Origin: Streptomyces sp. NBC_01264
GTDB lineage: Bacteria > Actinomycetota > Actinomycetes > Streptomycetales > Streptomycetaceae
DNA length: 64,000 nt
Assembly: GCF_026340675.1 (NCBI RefSeq)
Contig: NZ_JAPEOX010000001.1
Location: 6,634,001 to 6,698,000 of the forward strand
Direction: 5' to 3'
Part shown: positions 40,653 through 49,879 of the stretch, in pieces
Layout of the letters: each line of letters opens with the position of its first letter
Position numbering within the stretch: position 1 is the first letter of the stretch
Program-made: the position numbers and the translations under genes
The notes under the pieces: model-generated
What the model saw: only the letters and a program-made list of their open reading frames with translations
Told to the model about the DNA's origin: nothing
Databases searched by the model: none

Positions 40653-42854
40653 ATGAAACCCACCGAAAGCGCCGACCCGTCACCAGATTTCGGCGGGGAG
40701 TTCCCGTCCATGCGGACGGGCCGGCTCGGTGTCCTGGGTTCCAGGACACCGCAATCGCGACCACTCGACACCGGAGTGGGCGCGGGCGGGGCGGACCGGA
40801 ACGCGGTGCTGCCCTTCGCCATCGTCACGCTCGCCGCCGTCGTGCTGGGCGTCGGCGTCGTCTTCGCGCTGACCGGCCGTCACGCCCTGTTCCCCGGCGG
40901 CCCGGTCGGCTGGGCGCTCGCCCTGCTCACCGGCATCATCGTCGGCCACCTCGTCGCCCTCGGCCGCGACCGGTGGTGGGGCGGCACCGGATCGGGCGCG
41001 GCCCTCACCCTCGGCGTCCTCATCCTCTACGGATGGGTCCCCGCCGGCCTGGTCTCCCTCGCCGTGGTCTCCCTGGTCGGCGCCGCCCGCAGGCACCGCT
41101 GGCGCCAGGGCCTGCTGCACGGAGCCACCGACATCCTCGGCATCGGCGCGGGCGCCCTCGTCCTCGCCGCGTTCGGCGAGTCGCCCTCCGTCGAGGCCCC
41201 GTGGCGGCCCACCGGCTGGGAGCTCGACGCGGTACCCGAAGTCGTCCTCGTCGCGCTCGCCTACCTGCTCGTCACCCGGGTCCTGCTGTGGCTCGCCCTC
41301 GCCCCGAGCGGCGGGGGACTGCCCACGGTCGCCCGTACCGCGCTGCTGCGCCAGGCGCTGGTCGCCGTCGCGCTCCTCGGCATCGCCCCGCTGATCTGCG
41401 TGGTCGCCGAATCGCAGCCGGTGCTGCTGCCGCTGTTCGCCGTACCGCTGATCGCCCTGGACTCCACGCTGTGGATCGCCCGCGCCCGCGCCGAGGAGCA
41501 GCTGCGGGACCCGCTCACCGGGCTGCCGAACCGCCAGTGGCTACTGGAGCGCGCCTGGAGCGCGCTCGACCAGGCCGAACGTTCCGGCAACCGGGCGGCC
41601 CTGGTCCTGATCGACCTGGACCGCTTCCGCGCGGTCAACGACACCCTCGGCCACCTGGCCGGCGACCGGCTCCTCCTGCAGATAGCGGACCGGCTGCGCC
41701 AGGCCCTGCCCCCGGACGCCGAGGCGGCCCGCCTGGGCGGAGACGAGTTCGCCGTCCTCCTCCCCGTCGCCGACTCCACCACCAGCGCCCAGCGGATCGC
41801 CCGCCACCTCGTCGCCGAACTCAGCTCCCCCCTCGACCTGGACGGCCTGACCCTGGTCCTGGAGGCCAGCGCCGGCCTCGCCGTCTTCCCCGACCACGCA
41901 CTGGACGCGGAGGGACTGCTGCGCCGCGCCGACGTCGCCATGTACCAGGCGAAGCGGGACCGCACCGGGGTCGAGGTGTACGAGTCCAAGCGCGACAGCA
42001 ACACCCCCGACCGGCTCGGCCTGCTGGGCGACCTGCGCAGGGCGCTGGACGCGGGCGAGGTGGAGCTGCACTACCAGCCGAAGGTCCGCTTCGACGGCAA
42101 GGTGGCCGGGCTGGAAGCACTGGTGCGCTGGGTGCACCCGGAACGCGGGCGGGTCCCGCCGGACGAGTTCATCGCGATCGCGGAGACCTCCGGGTTGATG
42201 CCGCACCTGACGGAGTACGTACTGGAGACCGCGCTCGCGCAGGTCGCCCGCTGGCGGGCCCAGGGCCTCAAGGTCCCGGTCGCCGTCAACGTGTCGCCGC
42301 GCGACGTCCACACCCCCGGCTTCGCGGGCGCCGTGGCCGCGCGCCTCGCCCGGCACGGGGTCCCGGCGAGCGGGCTCCAGCTGGAGATAACGGAACACGT
42401 CCTGCTGGAGGACCCGCAGCGGGCCGCCGACACCATGGCCGGGCTGACCGGGCACGGCGTGAAGATGTCCCTGGACGACTTCGGTACGGGCTACTCCTCC
42501 CTCGTCCACCTGCGGCGGCTGCCCGTCAGCGAGCTCAAGATCGACCGCTCCTTCGTGGCCCGCCTCGCGGTGGACGCCCAGGACGCGGAGATCGTCCGCT
42601 GCACGGTGGACCTCGCACACTCCTTGGGCCTGCTGGTCGTCGCGGAGGGCGTCGAGGACGACGAGACGTGGGAGCGCCTGCGCGACCTCGGCTGCGACGC
42701 CGTCCAGGGCTGGCTGGTCGCCGCCGCGATGCCTCCCCAGGAGGCCACGGCCTGGCTGCTGGCCCGCGGCGAGCGCGGCTGGCGGCGGCCGGCGGACATC
42801 ACGGCGGAGCTCGCGGCGGAGGCGGCGTCCGCGGCGGCGGCGCAGGCCCCGTGA
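40653..42854 (+). CDS. rmdB: Membrane GGDEF-EAL c-di-GMP enzyme (RmdB-like)
   Basis: 733 residues from the ATG with GAGAGGGACGGG upstream. About eight N-terminal hydrophobic helices (residues ~50-275) precede the diguanylate cyclase domain with intact GGDEF (362-366) and no RxxD inhibitory site (LPPD instead, with shifted spacing). The EAL domain follows (EAL 488-490, QLEITEHVLLED, SLDDFGTGYSSL, LKIDRSFV). Position next to ligA and the gat genes suggests RmdB, a c-di-GMP phosphodiesterase in development; the assignment rests on memory of synteny. Confidence 0.85.
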   Translation: MKPTESADPSPDFGGEFPSMRTGRLGVLGSRTPQSRPLDTGVGAGGADRNAVLPFAIVTLAAVVLGVGVVFALTGRHALFPGGPVGWALALLTGIIVGHLVALGRDRWWGGTGSGAALTLGVLILYGWVPAGLVSLAVVSLVGAARRHRWRQGLLHGATDILGIGAGALVLAAFGESPSVEAPWRPTGWELDAVPEVVLVALAYLLVTRVLLWLALAPSGGGLPTVARTALLRQALVAVALLGIAPLICVVAESQPVLLPLFAVPLIALDSTLWIARARAEEQLRDPLTGLPNRQWLLERAWSALDQAERSGNRAALVLIDLDRFRAVNDTLGHLAGDRLLLQIADRLRQALPPDAEAARLGGDEFAVLLPVADSTTSAQRIARHLVAELSSPLDLDGLTLVLEASAGLAVFPDHALDAEGLLRRADVAMYQAKRDRTGVEVYESKRDSNTPDRLGLLGDLRRALDAGEVELHYQPKVRFDGKVAGLEALVRWVHPERGRVPPDEFIAIAETSGLMPHLTEYVLETALAQVARWRAQGLKVPVAVNVSPRDVHTPGFAGAVAARLARHGVPASGLQLEITEHVLLEDPQRAADTMAGLTGHGVKMSLDDFGTGYSSLVHLRRLPVSELKIDRSFVARLAVDAQDAEIVRCTVDLAHSLGLLVVAEGVEDDETWERLRDLGCDAVQGWLVAAAMPPQEATAWLLARGERGWRRPADITAELAAEAASAAAAQAP

Positions 42855-42859
42855 GGTAG

Positions 42860-43090
42860 GTGGAGGCACCGGCGGTGCACGTGCCCGTGCCGGGCGATCC
42901 GCCGTCGGTCTTCCGCGCGGGCGGGATCACGCACGGCCCGAGCCAGCAGCCGGAGGCGGCGCTCGACCCGCGGCGGATGGACCCGTCCCTCACGGTCCAG
43001 CCGATCACCCTCGACAAACGCCGGAGGGGCTGGATGTGGCCGGTGTGGGCTGGATGGCGCGGAGCGCCATTTCAGCCGTCCGGCGTTTGA
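42860..43090 (+). CDS. Possible small gene running into repeat element
   Basis: A frame from GTG at 42860 shows near-perfect third-position G/C for about 50 codons ([46 protein letters not shown]), then enters the dispersed repeat and ends at 43090. The last ~23 residues are repeat-derived ([11 protein letters not shown]...). It may be a real short protein with a repeat-altered C-terminus or a remnant. No family is recognised. It is 5 bases from the upstream stop. Confidence 0.4.
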   Translation: MEAPAVHVPVPGDPPSVFRAGGITHGPSQQPEAALDPRRMDPSLTVQPITLDKRRRGWMWPVWAGWRGAPFQPSGV

Positions 43091-43225
43091 GGACCGGGGT
43101 CTGGGGCGGAGCCCCAGGGTCTTTCGGGGTCCGGGCAGCGCCCGGGGAACGGTGGAAGGGCGGGTAGGGGAACTCCGCCCAGCGCAGCGGCAAGGGTCGC
43201 AGTGGGGAACTCCGCCCCGCGCAGC
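43015..43225 (+). repeat. Dispersed intergenic repeat, full copy
   Basis: ACAAACGCCGGAGGGGCTGG at 43014 on, then the reverse-complement core CAGCCGTCCGGCGTTTGAGG (43072-43091), the hairpin TCTGGGGCGGAGCCCCAGG and the tail GAACGGTGGAAGGGCGGGTA leading to GGGGAACTCCGCCC and CGCAGCGGCA. A second copy of the tail (GGGGAACTCCGCCCCGCGCA) follows at about 43203. Same family as at 25.4-25.8 kb. Confidence 0.75.
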
Positions 43226-43391
43226 GGAACCCGAGCCGGGGCGGGCTGCGGACAGCCTCGCCGCGCGGCGGAAATCGGCCCGCGTGGGGGCTTCGTACCG
43301 CCCCGGGGGGAAACCGGGGCGCCGGGCAGGGGCGGGGCCCCATAGGATTGGGGCCGAAACCTACACACCCGAACCCCCAGAGGATCGCTGC
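43226..43391. other. Leader of gatC, no gene seen
   Basis: About 165 bases between the repeat and gatC. No codon bias is evident. It probably holds the gat operon promoter. Confidence 0.45.
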
Positions 43392-43688
43392 ATGCCTGGC
43401 ATCACGCGCGAGGAGGTCGCCCACCTCGCTCGGCTGGCACGTCTGGAGCTGAAGAGCGAAGAGCTCGACCACTTCGCTGGACAGCTCGACGACATCATCG
43501 GCGCGGTCGCCCGCGTTTCCGAGGTCGCCGACCAAGACGTCCCGCCGACCTCCCACCCGCTGCCGCTGACGAACGTCATGCGCGCGGACGAGGTCCGTCC
43601 GTCGCTCACCCCCGAGCAGGCGCTTTCCGGCGCTCCCGCCCAGGAGCAGCAGCGTTTCAAGGTGCCGCAGATCCTGGGGGAGGACTAA
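43392..43688 (+). CDS. gatC: Glutamyl/aspartyl-tRNA amidotransferase subunit C
   Basis: 98 residues from ATG ([50 protein letters not shown]). Full length and typical of GatC, which stabilises GatA and bridges GatA to GatB. It is the first gene of the gatCAB operon and lies 5 bases before gatA. It lets the cell make Gln-tRNA(Gln), and in many actinomycetes Asn-tRNA(Asn), by amidating misacylated tRNAs. Confidence 0.96.
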   Translation: MPGITREEVAHLARLARLELKSEELDHFAGQLDDIIGAVARVSEVADQDVPPTSHPLPLTNVMRADEVRPSLTPEQALSGAPAQEQQRFKVPQILGED

Positions 43689-43693
43689 TCACC

Positions 43694-45193
43694 ATGGCTG
43701 ACATCAACATCATCAAGCTCACGGCCGCCCAGACCGCCGAGAAGATCGCCTCCGGCGAGCTCACGGCCGTCGAGGTCACCGAGGCCCACCTGGCCCGTAT
43801 CGGGGCGACCGACGAGAAGGTCCACGCCTTCCTGCACGTCGACCGCGAGGGCGCGCTGGCCCAGGCGGCCGCCGTCGACGCCAAGCGTGCGCGCGGCGAG
43901 GAGCTCGGCCCGCTGGCCGGCGTACCGCTCGCGCTCAAGGACATCTTCACCACCGTCGGGATCCCCACCACCGTCGGTTCGAAGATCCTCGAAGGCTGGA
44001 TCCCGCCGTACGACGCCACCCTGACGCGCAAGCTGAAGGAAGCCGACGTCGTCATCCTCGGCAAGACCAACATGGACGAGTTCGCCATGGGGTCGTCGAC
44101 GGAGAACAGCGCTTACGGGCCCACCGGCAACCCCTGGGACCTCTCGCGGGTCCCCGGCGGCTCCGGCGGCGGCTCCGCGGCCGCGCTGGCCGCGTTCCAG
44201 GCGCCGCTGGCCATCGGCACGGACACCGGCGGTTCCATCCGCCAGCCCGCCGCCCTCACCGGCACCGTCGGCGTGAAGCCCACCTACGGCGGCGTCTCCC
44301 GCTACGGCATGGTGGCCTTCTCCTCCTCCCTCGACCAGGGCGGTCCCTGCGCCCGTACGGTCCTGGACGCGGCCCTCCTCCACGAGGTCATCGCCGGCCA
44401 CGACCCGATGGACTCCACGTCCATCGACGCCCCGGTCCCGCCGGTCGTCGAGGCGGCCCTGAGCGGCTCCGTCGCCGGCATGCGCGTCGGTGTCGTCAAG
44501 CAGTTCGCCGGCGAGGGCTACCAGGCCGGCGTCGTCCAGCGGTTCAACGAGTCCGTCGCCCTCCTCAAGGAGCTCGGCGCCGAGATCGTGGAGCTGGACT
44601 GCCCGTCCTTCGACCTCGCGATGGCCGCGTACTACCTCATCGCGCCGTCCGAGTGCTCCTCCAACCTGGCCCGCTTCGACGCCATGCGCTACGGCCTGCG
44701 CGTCGGCGACGACGGCACCAAGTCCGCCGAGGACGTCACCGCCCTGACCCGCGAAGCCGGTTTCGGCGACGAGGTCAAGCGCCGCGTCATCCTCGGCACG
44801 TACGCGCTCAGCTCCGGCTACTACGACGCGTACTACGGCTCCGCCCAGAAGGTCCGCACGCTCATCACGCGGGACTTCGAGAAGGCCTTCGAGCAGGTCG
44901 ACGTGATCGTCTCCCCGACCACGCCCACCACCGCCTTCGCGATCGGTGAGCGCACCGACGACCCGCTGGCGATGTACCTCGCGGACCTGTGCACCATCCC
45001 GACCAACCTGGCCGGCAACTCCGCCATGTCGCTGCCCTGCGGCCTGGCCCCGGAGGACGGTCTGCCGGTCGGGCTCCAGATCATCGCCCCGGCGATGAAG
45101 GACGACCGCCTGTACAAGGTGGGTGCCGCAGTCGAGGCCGCCTTCGTCGAGCGCTGGGGCCACCCGCTGCTTGAGGAGGCTCCGTCGCTGTGA
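43694..45193 (+). CDS. gatA: Glutamyl/aspartyl-tRNA amidotransferase subunit A
   Basis: 499 residues from ATG. Amidase-signature catalytic triad Lys (PLALKDIF, about residue 81), Ser ([12 protein letters not shown], cis-Ser) and Ser ([14 protein letters not shown], nucleophile about 180). It releases ammonia from glutamine for GatB. Its stop overlaps the start of the following small gene by four bases. Confidence 0.97.
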   Translation: MADINIIKLTAAQTAEKIASGELTAVEVTEAHLARIGATDEKVHAFLHVDREGALAQAAAVDAKRARGEELGPLAGVPLALKDIFTTVGIPTTVGSKILEGWIPPYDATLTRKLKEADVVILGKTNMDEFAMGSSTENSAYGPTGNPWDLSRVPGGSGGGSAAALAAFQAPLAIGTDTGGSIRQPAALTGTVGVKPTYGGVSRYGMVAFSSSLDQGGPCARTVLDAALLHEVIAGHDPMDSTSIDAPVPPVVEAALSGSVAGMRVGVVKQFAGEGYQAGVVQRFNESVALLKELGAEIVELDCPSFDLAMAAYYLIAPSECSSNLARFDAMRYGLRVGDDGTKSAEDVTALTREAGFGDEVKRRVILGTYALSSGYYDAYYGSAQKVRTLITRDFEKAFEQVDVIVSPTTPTTAFAIGERTDDPLAMYLADLCTIPTNLAGNSAMSLPCGLAPEDGLPVGLQIIAPAMKDDRLYKVGAAVEAAFVERWGHPLLEEAPSL

Positions 45194-45441
45194 GTTCCAA
45201 TACGAGTGCGCTGTCCAAGGCCAAGGGCTTCAGGAAGTCCAAGTCCGGTACGTACCTGTCGATCGGCACCACCGCGTTCGGTGCCCTCAGCGTCGTCAAG
45301 CAGGCCAGGAAAGCCCGCAGCGAGCACGACACGCTGAAGCTGATCGACGCCGTCGTGTCGGCCGCCGCCATCGTCACCGGCCTCGCGATCCTGTACCGCG
45401 AGCTGAAGCGTCTCGGCGACGACGACGTCCTGCTGGGCTGA
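45190..45441 (+). CDS. Small hypothetical protein within the gat operon
   Basis: 83 residues from the GTG of a GTGA overlap with gatA. Basic N-terminus ([21 protein letters not shown]), then two moderately hydrophobic helices ([21 protein letters not shown] and [22 protein letters not shown]), suggesting a small membrane-associated protein. It is not a known amidotransferase subunit. Translational coupling between gatA and gatB and coding bias support it as real. The function is unknown. Confidence 0.8.
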   Translation: MSSNTSALSKAKGFRKSKSGTYLSIGTTAFGALSVVKQARKARSEHDTLKLIDAVVSAAAIVTGLAILYRELKRLGDDDVLLG

Positions 45442-45456
45442 GAGGGAATTTCCACT

Positions 45457-46965
45457 GTGACTGCCATTGAACTGCTGTCGTACGAGGACGCCCTCGCGTC
45501 GTACGACCCCGTCATGGGCCTCGAGGTCCATGTCGAGCTCGGCACGAAGACCAAGATGTTCTGCGGCTGCTCGACCGAGCTGGGCGCCGAGCCCAACTCG
45601 CAGACCTGCCCGGTCTGTCTCGGCCTGCCCGGCGCGCTGCCGGTCGTCAACGAGATCGGCATCGAGTCCGCTATCAAGATCGGTCTCGCGCTGAACTGCG
45701 AGATCGCCGAGTGGTGCCGCTTCGCCCGGAAGAACTACTTCTACCCGGACATGCCGAAGAACTTCCAGACCTCCCAGTACGACGAGCCGATCGCCTTCAA
45801 CGGCTTCCTCGACGTGCAGCTGGAGGACGGCGAGATCTTCCGCGTGGAGATCGAGCGCGCCCACATGGAGGAGGACACCGGCAAGTCGCTGCACGTCGGC
45901 GGCGCCACCGGCCGTATCCACGGCGCGTCCCACTCCCTGCTGGACTACAACCGCGCCGGCATCCCGCTCATCGAGATCGTCACCAAGCCGATCGAGGGCG
46001 CCGGCGAGCGCGCCCCCGAGGTGGCCAAGGCGTACGTCGCCGAGCTGCGCGAGGTCATCAAGGCGCTCGGCGTCTCCGAGGCCCGCATGGACAAGGGCCA
46101 GATGCGCTGCGACGTCAACCTGTCGCTGCGCCCCACCCCCGAGTCCGAGTTCGGCACCCGCAGCGAGACGAAGAACGTCAACTCGCTGCGCTCCGTCGAG
46201 CGCGCGGCTCGCTTCGAGATCCAGCGCCACGCGGCGGTGCTCTCGTCGGGCGGCTCGATCGTGCAGGAGACCCGGCACTTCCACGAGGAGGACGGCTCCA
46301 CCACGGCCGGCCGCATCAAGGACAACGCCGAGGACTACCGGTACTTCCCGGAGCCCGACCTGGTCCCGATCGCCCCGGCCCGCACCTGGGTCGAGGAGCT
46401 GCGCTCCGGTCTGCCGGAGATGCCGCGCGTGCGCCGCAACCGCCTCCTGGAGGAGTGGGGGATCAACGAGCACGACATGCAGTCGATCCTCAACGCGGGC
46501 GCGGTGGACTCCATCGTCGCCACCATCGAGGCCGGCGCCGACTCCACGGCCGCCCGCAAGTGGTGGATGGGCGAGCTGGCGCGCAACGCCAACGAGCAGG
46601 GCGTCGTCGTCGACGAGCTGCCCATCACCCCCGTCCAGGTCGCGCGCGTCGCGGCCCTGGTGGCGGCCGGTGAGCTCAACGACAAGCTGGCCCGCCAGGT
46701 CCTCGAAGGCGTCCTCGCCGGCGAGGGCACCCCGGACGAGGTCGTCGAGAAGCGCGGCCTGAAGGTCGTCTCGGACGAGGGCGCGCTCGGCGCGGCCGTG
46801 GACGAGGCCATCGCGGGCAACGCGGGCATCGCCGACAAGATCCGCGGCGGCAAGGTCGCCGCCGTCGGCGCGCTGGTCGGAGCGGTCATGAAGACCACCC
46901 GCGGCCAGGCCGACGCGGCCCGCGTCAAGGAGCTCATCCTGGAGCGCCTGGGCGTCTCCGAGTAG
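45457..46965 (+). CDS. gatB: Glutamyl/aspartyl-tRNA amidotransferase subunit B
   Basis: 502 residues from GTG. The GatB catalytic domain is intact: [69 protein letters not shown] and [11 protein letters not shown]. The C-terminal YqeY-like tail domain (about 400-502) ends with [21 protein letters not shown]. It phosphorylates and amidates Glu/Asp on tRNA. It is the last gene of the operon, with a strong hairpin after it. Confidence 0.97.
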   Translation: MTAIELLSYEDALASYDPVMGLEVHVELGTKTKMFCGCSTELGAEPNSQTCPVCLGLPGALPVVNEIGIESAIKIGLALNCEIAEWCRFARKNYFYPDMPKNFQTSQYDEPIAFNGFLDVQLEDGEIFRVEIERAHMEEDTGKSLHVGGATGRIHGASHSLLDYNRAGIPLIEIVTKPIEGAGERAPEVAKAYVAELREVIKALGVSEARMDKGQMRCDVNLSLRPTPESEFGTRSETKNVNSLRSVERAARFEIQRHAAVLSSGGSIVQETRHFHEEDGSTTAGRIKDNAEDYRYFPEPDLVPIAPARTWVEELRSGLPEMPRVRRNRLLEEWGINEHDMQSILNAGAVDSIVATIEAGADSTAARKWWMGELARNANEQGVVVDELPITPVQVARVAALVAAGELNDKLARQVLEGVLAGEGTPDEVVEKRGLKVVSDEGALGAAVDEAIAGNAGIADKIRGGKVAAVGALVGAVMKTTRGQADAARVKELILERLGVSE

Positions 46966-46983
46966 TTCGCGCGATCGGCGTGC

Positions 46984-47025
46984 GCGAAGGCCCCGTACCG
47001 GATCCGTCCGGTACGGGGCCTTCGC
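46984..47025. terminator. Bidirectional hairpin between gatB and the kinase gene
   Basis: A perfect 18-bp stem (46984-47001 with 47008-47025) and a 6-base loop lie between the convergent stops at 46965 and 47030; it can serve both strands. Confidence 0.85.
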
Positions 47026-47029
47026 GGTC

Positions 47030-48934
47030 TCAGCGCTTGAGTACGGGGGCGGCGATGACGACGGTGCCGTTGTCGCAGCCCTTGTCCACCTTGATGCGCA
47101 GCCGCAGGGCGCCGCTCACCTCAAGGGTGTGGGTGATCGGCTTGCCCAGTTGCACGAGCTCGGAGAAGGCGGCGGGCTGGCCGTCGAGGGAGAAGCTGAT
47201 CCGGCCCTTCTCGTTCGTCGAGCCGTCGTCGATGCCCACGATGAAGTCGAGCTTCTTCCAGGCGCGGTTGAGGTCGAACTCGGTGTACGTGTCGCTGTAG
47301 CAGCGGCGCTCGGCGACGAACGCCGCCCCGTACTCCTTGGTGTCGATCTTGGCCGGCCGGACCTCGAACCCGCCCAGGTCCGTCACCGGGCTCATGACGG
47401 TCAGATCGGCCGCGTTGACGCCCGGCGCGACCCCCGACGGGGGCTGGGTTCCGGTCGCCGTGGGCTGGGCCGTCGGGTCGACGGACTCGGACTCGGATGC
47501 GGACGGTGTCGGTGTCGGGGTCGGGGTGGGGGTGGGAGCCGGGTTCGCGGGGGACGAGGCCGCCTTGTCCCCGCTGGCAGCCGTGTTCGAGCCGTCCGCG
47601 TCCTTCTTGTCCCCGAGCAGCTTCACGCCGGCCACGGCGCCGCCCGCCACCACCAGGACGGCGAGCAGCGCCCCCAGCACCACCCGGGCCCGCCGCTTCT
47701 TGCGCGGCGGCGGTGCGGGCGCCGGTTCCGCGGGTGAGGCGGCAGCGGGCGCCGGCCCGTACCCCTGCGGCACGGTCGCCTGGACCGGCGGCGGGGTGTA
47801 CACCGGCTCGGTGGGCGGGGGCGTGTACGCGGGCTCGGTGGGCGCCGGGGTGTACACCGGCTGCGCCGGGGGAGCCGCGGGCGGGGCCGCCGGGACGGCC
47901 GGAGCCACCACCGGCGCCGCGGGCGGCTGCGAGGGCTGCTGGGGCGGAGCCACGGGCTTCGGCGGAGCCGCTGCCGGAACCGGGGGAGCCGCCGGGGGCA
48001 ACGGCACCGCGTCCTGGACTACCCGCTGCGAGGTGGACGAGGTGGTGGACACCACCGCACGGCGGATGTCCTTCATCCAGCCGGCCAGGTTCAGCGGACG
48101 CTTCAGCGGGTCGGCGGCGTAGATGGAGGCGATCCGCGCCCGCTGCTCCGCGTCCAGCACCGCGAACTGCGGCAGCCGTACGAGGGCCTGCGCCAGCAGC
48201 TCCGGCGTCGAGGGCGGGGACTCCCCGCTCAGCAGGAAGTACGCGATGGCCCCGAAGGCGTACCGGTCCGCGCCCGGGGTCCGCTTCCCCTCGAAGACCT
48301 CCGGCGCCGCGTAGCCCTGGGTGAACCACACCTCCGCCGTCTGGTGGTCGGCGGTCAGCTTGCTGAGGCCGAAGTCCACCAGGGTGGCCTGCCCGTGCGC
48401 GTCGACCATGACATTGCCCGGCGACAGGTCACCGTGGATCACCTGACGCCCGGAGGGGGTCGCCTTCCCCGAGTGCAGCCAGTCCAGTACGTCGGCCAAC
48501 TGCTCCAGCGTGCGCATCACTTCGCGCCGCTCGGCGGCCGTGGCGAGGGTGCGCTCGGCCCGCCAGTCCCGCAGGTCGAGTCCGTCGACGTGGTTCATGA
48601 CCAGGACCAGGGCCCGCCCGGTCAGGGTCGAGGACTCCCCGGGCCGGTGGATCGGCGGCCCCTCGAAGTGCTCCCGTACGCCCACGACACCCGGCCGGTG
48701 GACGAAGCGCAGCAGTTCCGCCTGCTCGTTCCACTTCTGGCTGATCCGGTCGAAGACGTCCGGGGTGATCGTGGTCTTGGAGTCGAGCACCTTCACGACG
48801 ACGGGCTCGGATCCTCCCGCGAGCTCGATCTCCGCGAGATAGAGCACGGCCTCCCCGCCGCGCCCGATGGACCGGAGCAAACGGTAGCGATCCGCCGCCG
48901 CGTCCGGCCCGATGTGCAGATTCTGGCTGGTCAA
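47030..48934 (-). CDS. Membrane-anchored protein kinase with HGD catalytic loop
   Basis: 634 residues from a TTG start preceded by GGGGGGAAA. N-terminal kinase domain (about 16-290): glycine-rich loop SIGRGGEAVLYLAE, ATP Lys48 (VVVKVL), catalytic HGDLSPGN (H167-N174; HGD instead of HRD), DFG 187-189, GYAAPE 207-212. A Pro-rich linker with repeated YTPPPTEPVYTPPP follows (about 300-420), then a basic patch, one TM helix (VVLGALLAVLVVAGGAVAGVKLL, about 430-450) and an extracellular domain (~160 residues) with two Cys. It is a candidate sensor kinase; its activity is unproven. Confidence 0.85.
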   Translation of the reverse strand: MTSQNLHIGPDAAADRYRLLRSIGRGGEAVLYLAEIELAGGSEPVVVKVLDSKTTITPDVFDRISQKWNEQAELLRFVHRPGVVGVREHFEGPPIHRPGESSTLTGRALVLVMNHVDGLDLRDWRAERTLATAAERREVMRTLEQLADVLDWLHSGKATPSGRQVIHGDLSPGNVMVDAHGQATLVDFGLSKLTADHQTAEVWFTQGYAAPEVFEGKRTPGADRYAFGAIAYFLLSGESPPSTPELLAQALVRLPQFAVLDAEQRARIASIYAADPLKRPLNLAGWMKDIRRAVVSTTSSTSQRVVQDAVPLPPAAPPVPAAAPPKPVAPPQQPSQPPAAPVVAPAVPAAPPAAPPAQPVYTPAPTEPAYTPPPTEPVYTPPPVQATVPQGYGPAPAAASPAEPAPAPPPRKKRRARVVLGALLAVLVVAGGAVAGVKLLGDKKDADGSNTAASGDKAASSPANPAPTPTPTPTPTPSASESESVDPTAQPTATGTQPPSGVAPGVNAADLTVMSPVTDLGGFEVRPAKIDTKEYGAAFVAERRCYSDTYTEFDLNRAWKKLDFIVGIDDGSTNEKGRISFSLDGQPAAFSELVQLGKPITHTLEVSGALRLRIKVDKGCDNGTVVIAAPVLKR

Positions 48935-49090
48935 TTTCCCCCCAGCGCCCAGTATTTGATGGAGGCACAGTTTCCCGTGGTGCGGTTGACGGGGTCAATG
49001 GAAATCGGAACTCGCACCCCCATCGAGACCTTCCCGGCCGGTGGCCCGGCAGACTGTGCGCGGGGAAAACGGACTGGGGGAGGTGTGCCG

Positions 49091-49615
49091 GTGGAGATCG
49101 GTTCGATGGTCATCGCCGTGGTGGGCGTCGCGGGGACGCTGGGCGGCACGCTGCTCACCCAGCTGGGTGCGACGCGCGCGAAGCGCCGCGAGATCGAGCT
49201 CGTGCGCGGTCACGACGCGGTGCGCGAGAACCTGCTGCTGCGGCGCACCTGCTACGCGGGCCTCAACCGGGACGCCCGGCAGTTCACCACGGCCCTCAAC
49301 CGGCATCTGCACGCCATGAGGGAGCGCGGGGTCGAGGAGGTAGACCGGACCGCGCTCGACGCCGCGAAGGACGCCTTCCGCGACCAGTACTCCGAGGCGC
49401 AGATGATCGCCCCCGGCCCCGTCCTCACGCCCGCGATGGCGGTCAACCGCGCCCTGACGGACGTCTACGGGCAGGTGAAGCGCCTGGAGCGGGGCGAGCC
49501 GGCCCGGGGGGAGTCGATGGAGGCGGCGGCGGAGGCCCAGCAGGGCATCTGGGCTGCGCTCCGGGTGATGCGGGCGGCGATGAGGGCCGACCTCGGAGTG
49601 CCGGACGGGGGGTGA
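49091..49615 (+). CDS. Small protein with N-terminal membrane anchor
   Basis: 174 residues from the GTG placed 7 bases after GGGGGAGG; an earlier in-frame GTG two codons upstream is too close to that site. An N-terminal hydrophobic helix (SMVIAVVGVAGTLGGTLLTQLGA) is followed by an alpha-helical cytoplasmic part rich in Arg/Glu (RAKRREIELVRGHDAVRENLLLRRTCYAGLNRDARQF). No family name. It is divergent from the kinase gene 156 bases away. Confidence 0.7.
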   Translation: MEIGSMVIAVVGVAGTLGGTLLTQLGATRAKRREIELVRGHDAVRENLLLRRTCYAGLNRDARQFTTALNRHLHAMRERGVEEVDRTALDAAKDAFRDQYSEAQMIAPGPVLTPAMAVNRALTDVYGQVKRLERGEPARGESMEAAAEAQQGIWAALRVMRAAMRADLGVPDGG

Positions 49616-49636
49616 GCCCCGCCGTACTCCGAGCGG

Positions 49637-49879
49637 TCAGCGGGTGGCGTCGCCGACGAAGGCGGCCCAGGCGGCGGGGGCCACGGTCAGGACCGGGCCC
49701 TCGGTGACCTTGGAGTCGCGGACGTGCACGGCGGCGGGGTGGGCGGCGACCTCGACGCAGTCGCCGCCCTCGTCGGTGCTGTAGCTGGACTTCCGCCACT
49801 GGTAAGCGACTTCGAGGCAGTTGCCGCCCTCGCTGCCGCTGTAGCTCGACTTGAACCAGGTCAGTGCGTGGGCGGTCAT
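49637..49879 (-). CDS. DUF397 protein with duplicated motif
   Basis: 80 residues from ATG. The DUF397 signature W-x-KSSYS-x-EGG-x-C-(L/V)-EVA occurs twice in tandem: WFKSSYSGSEGGNCLEVAY and WRKSSYSTDEGGDCVEVAA. It is followed by the usual VHVRDSK and final helix-strand. Most DUF397 proteins carry one copy. Its start overlaps the stop of the XRE regulator (ATGA). DUF397/XRE pairs are a Streptomyces hallmark (Scr/WhiJ-type) linked with development. Confidence 0.9.
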   Translation of the reverse strand: MTAHALTWFKSSYSGSEGGNCLEVAYQWRKSSYSTDEGGDCVEVAAHPAAVHVRDSKVTEGPVLTVAPAAWAAFVGDATR

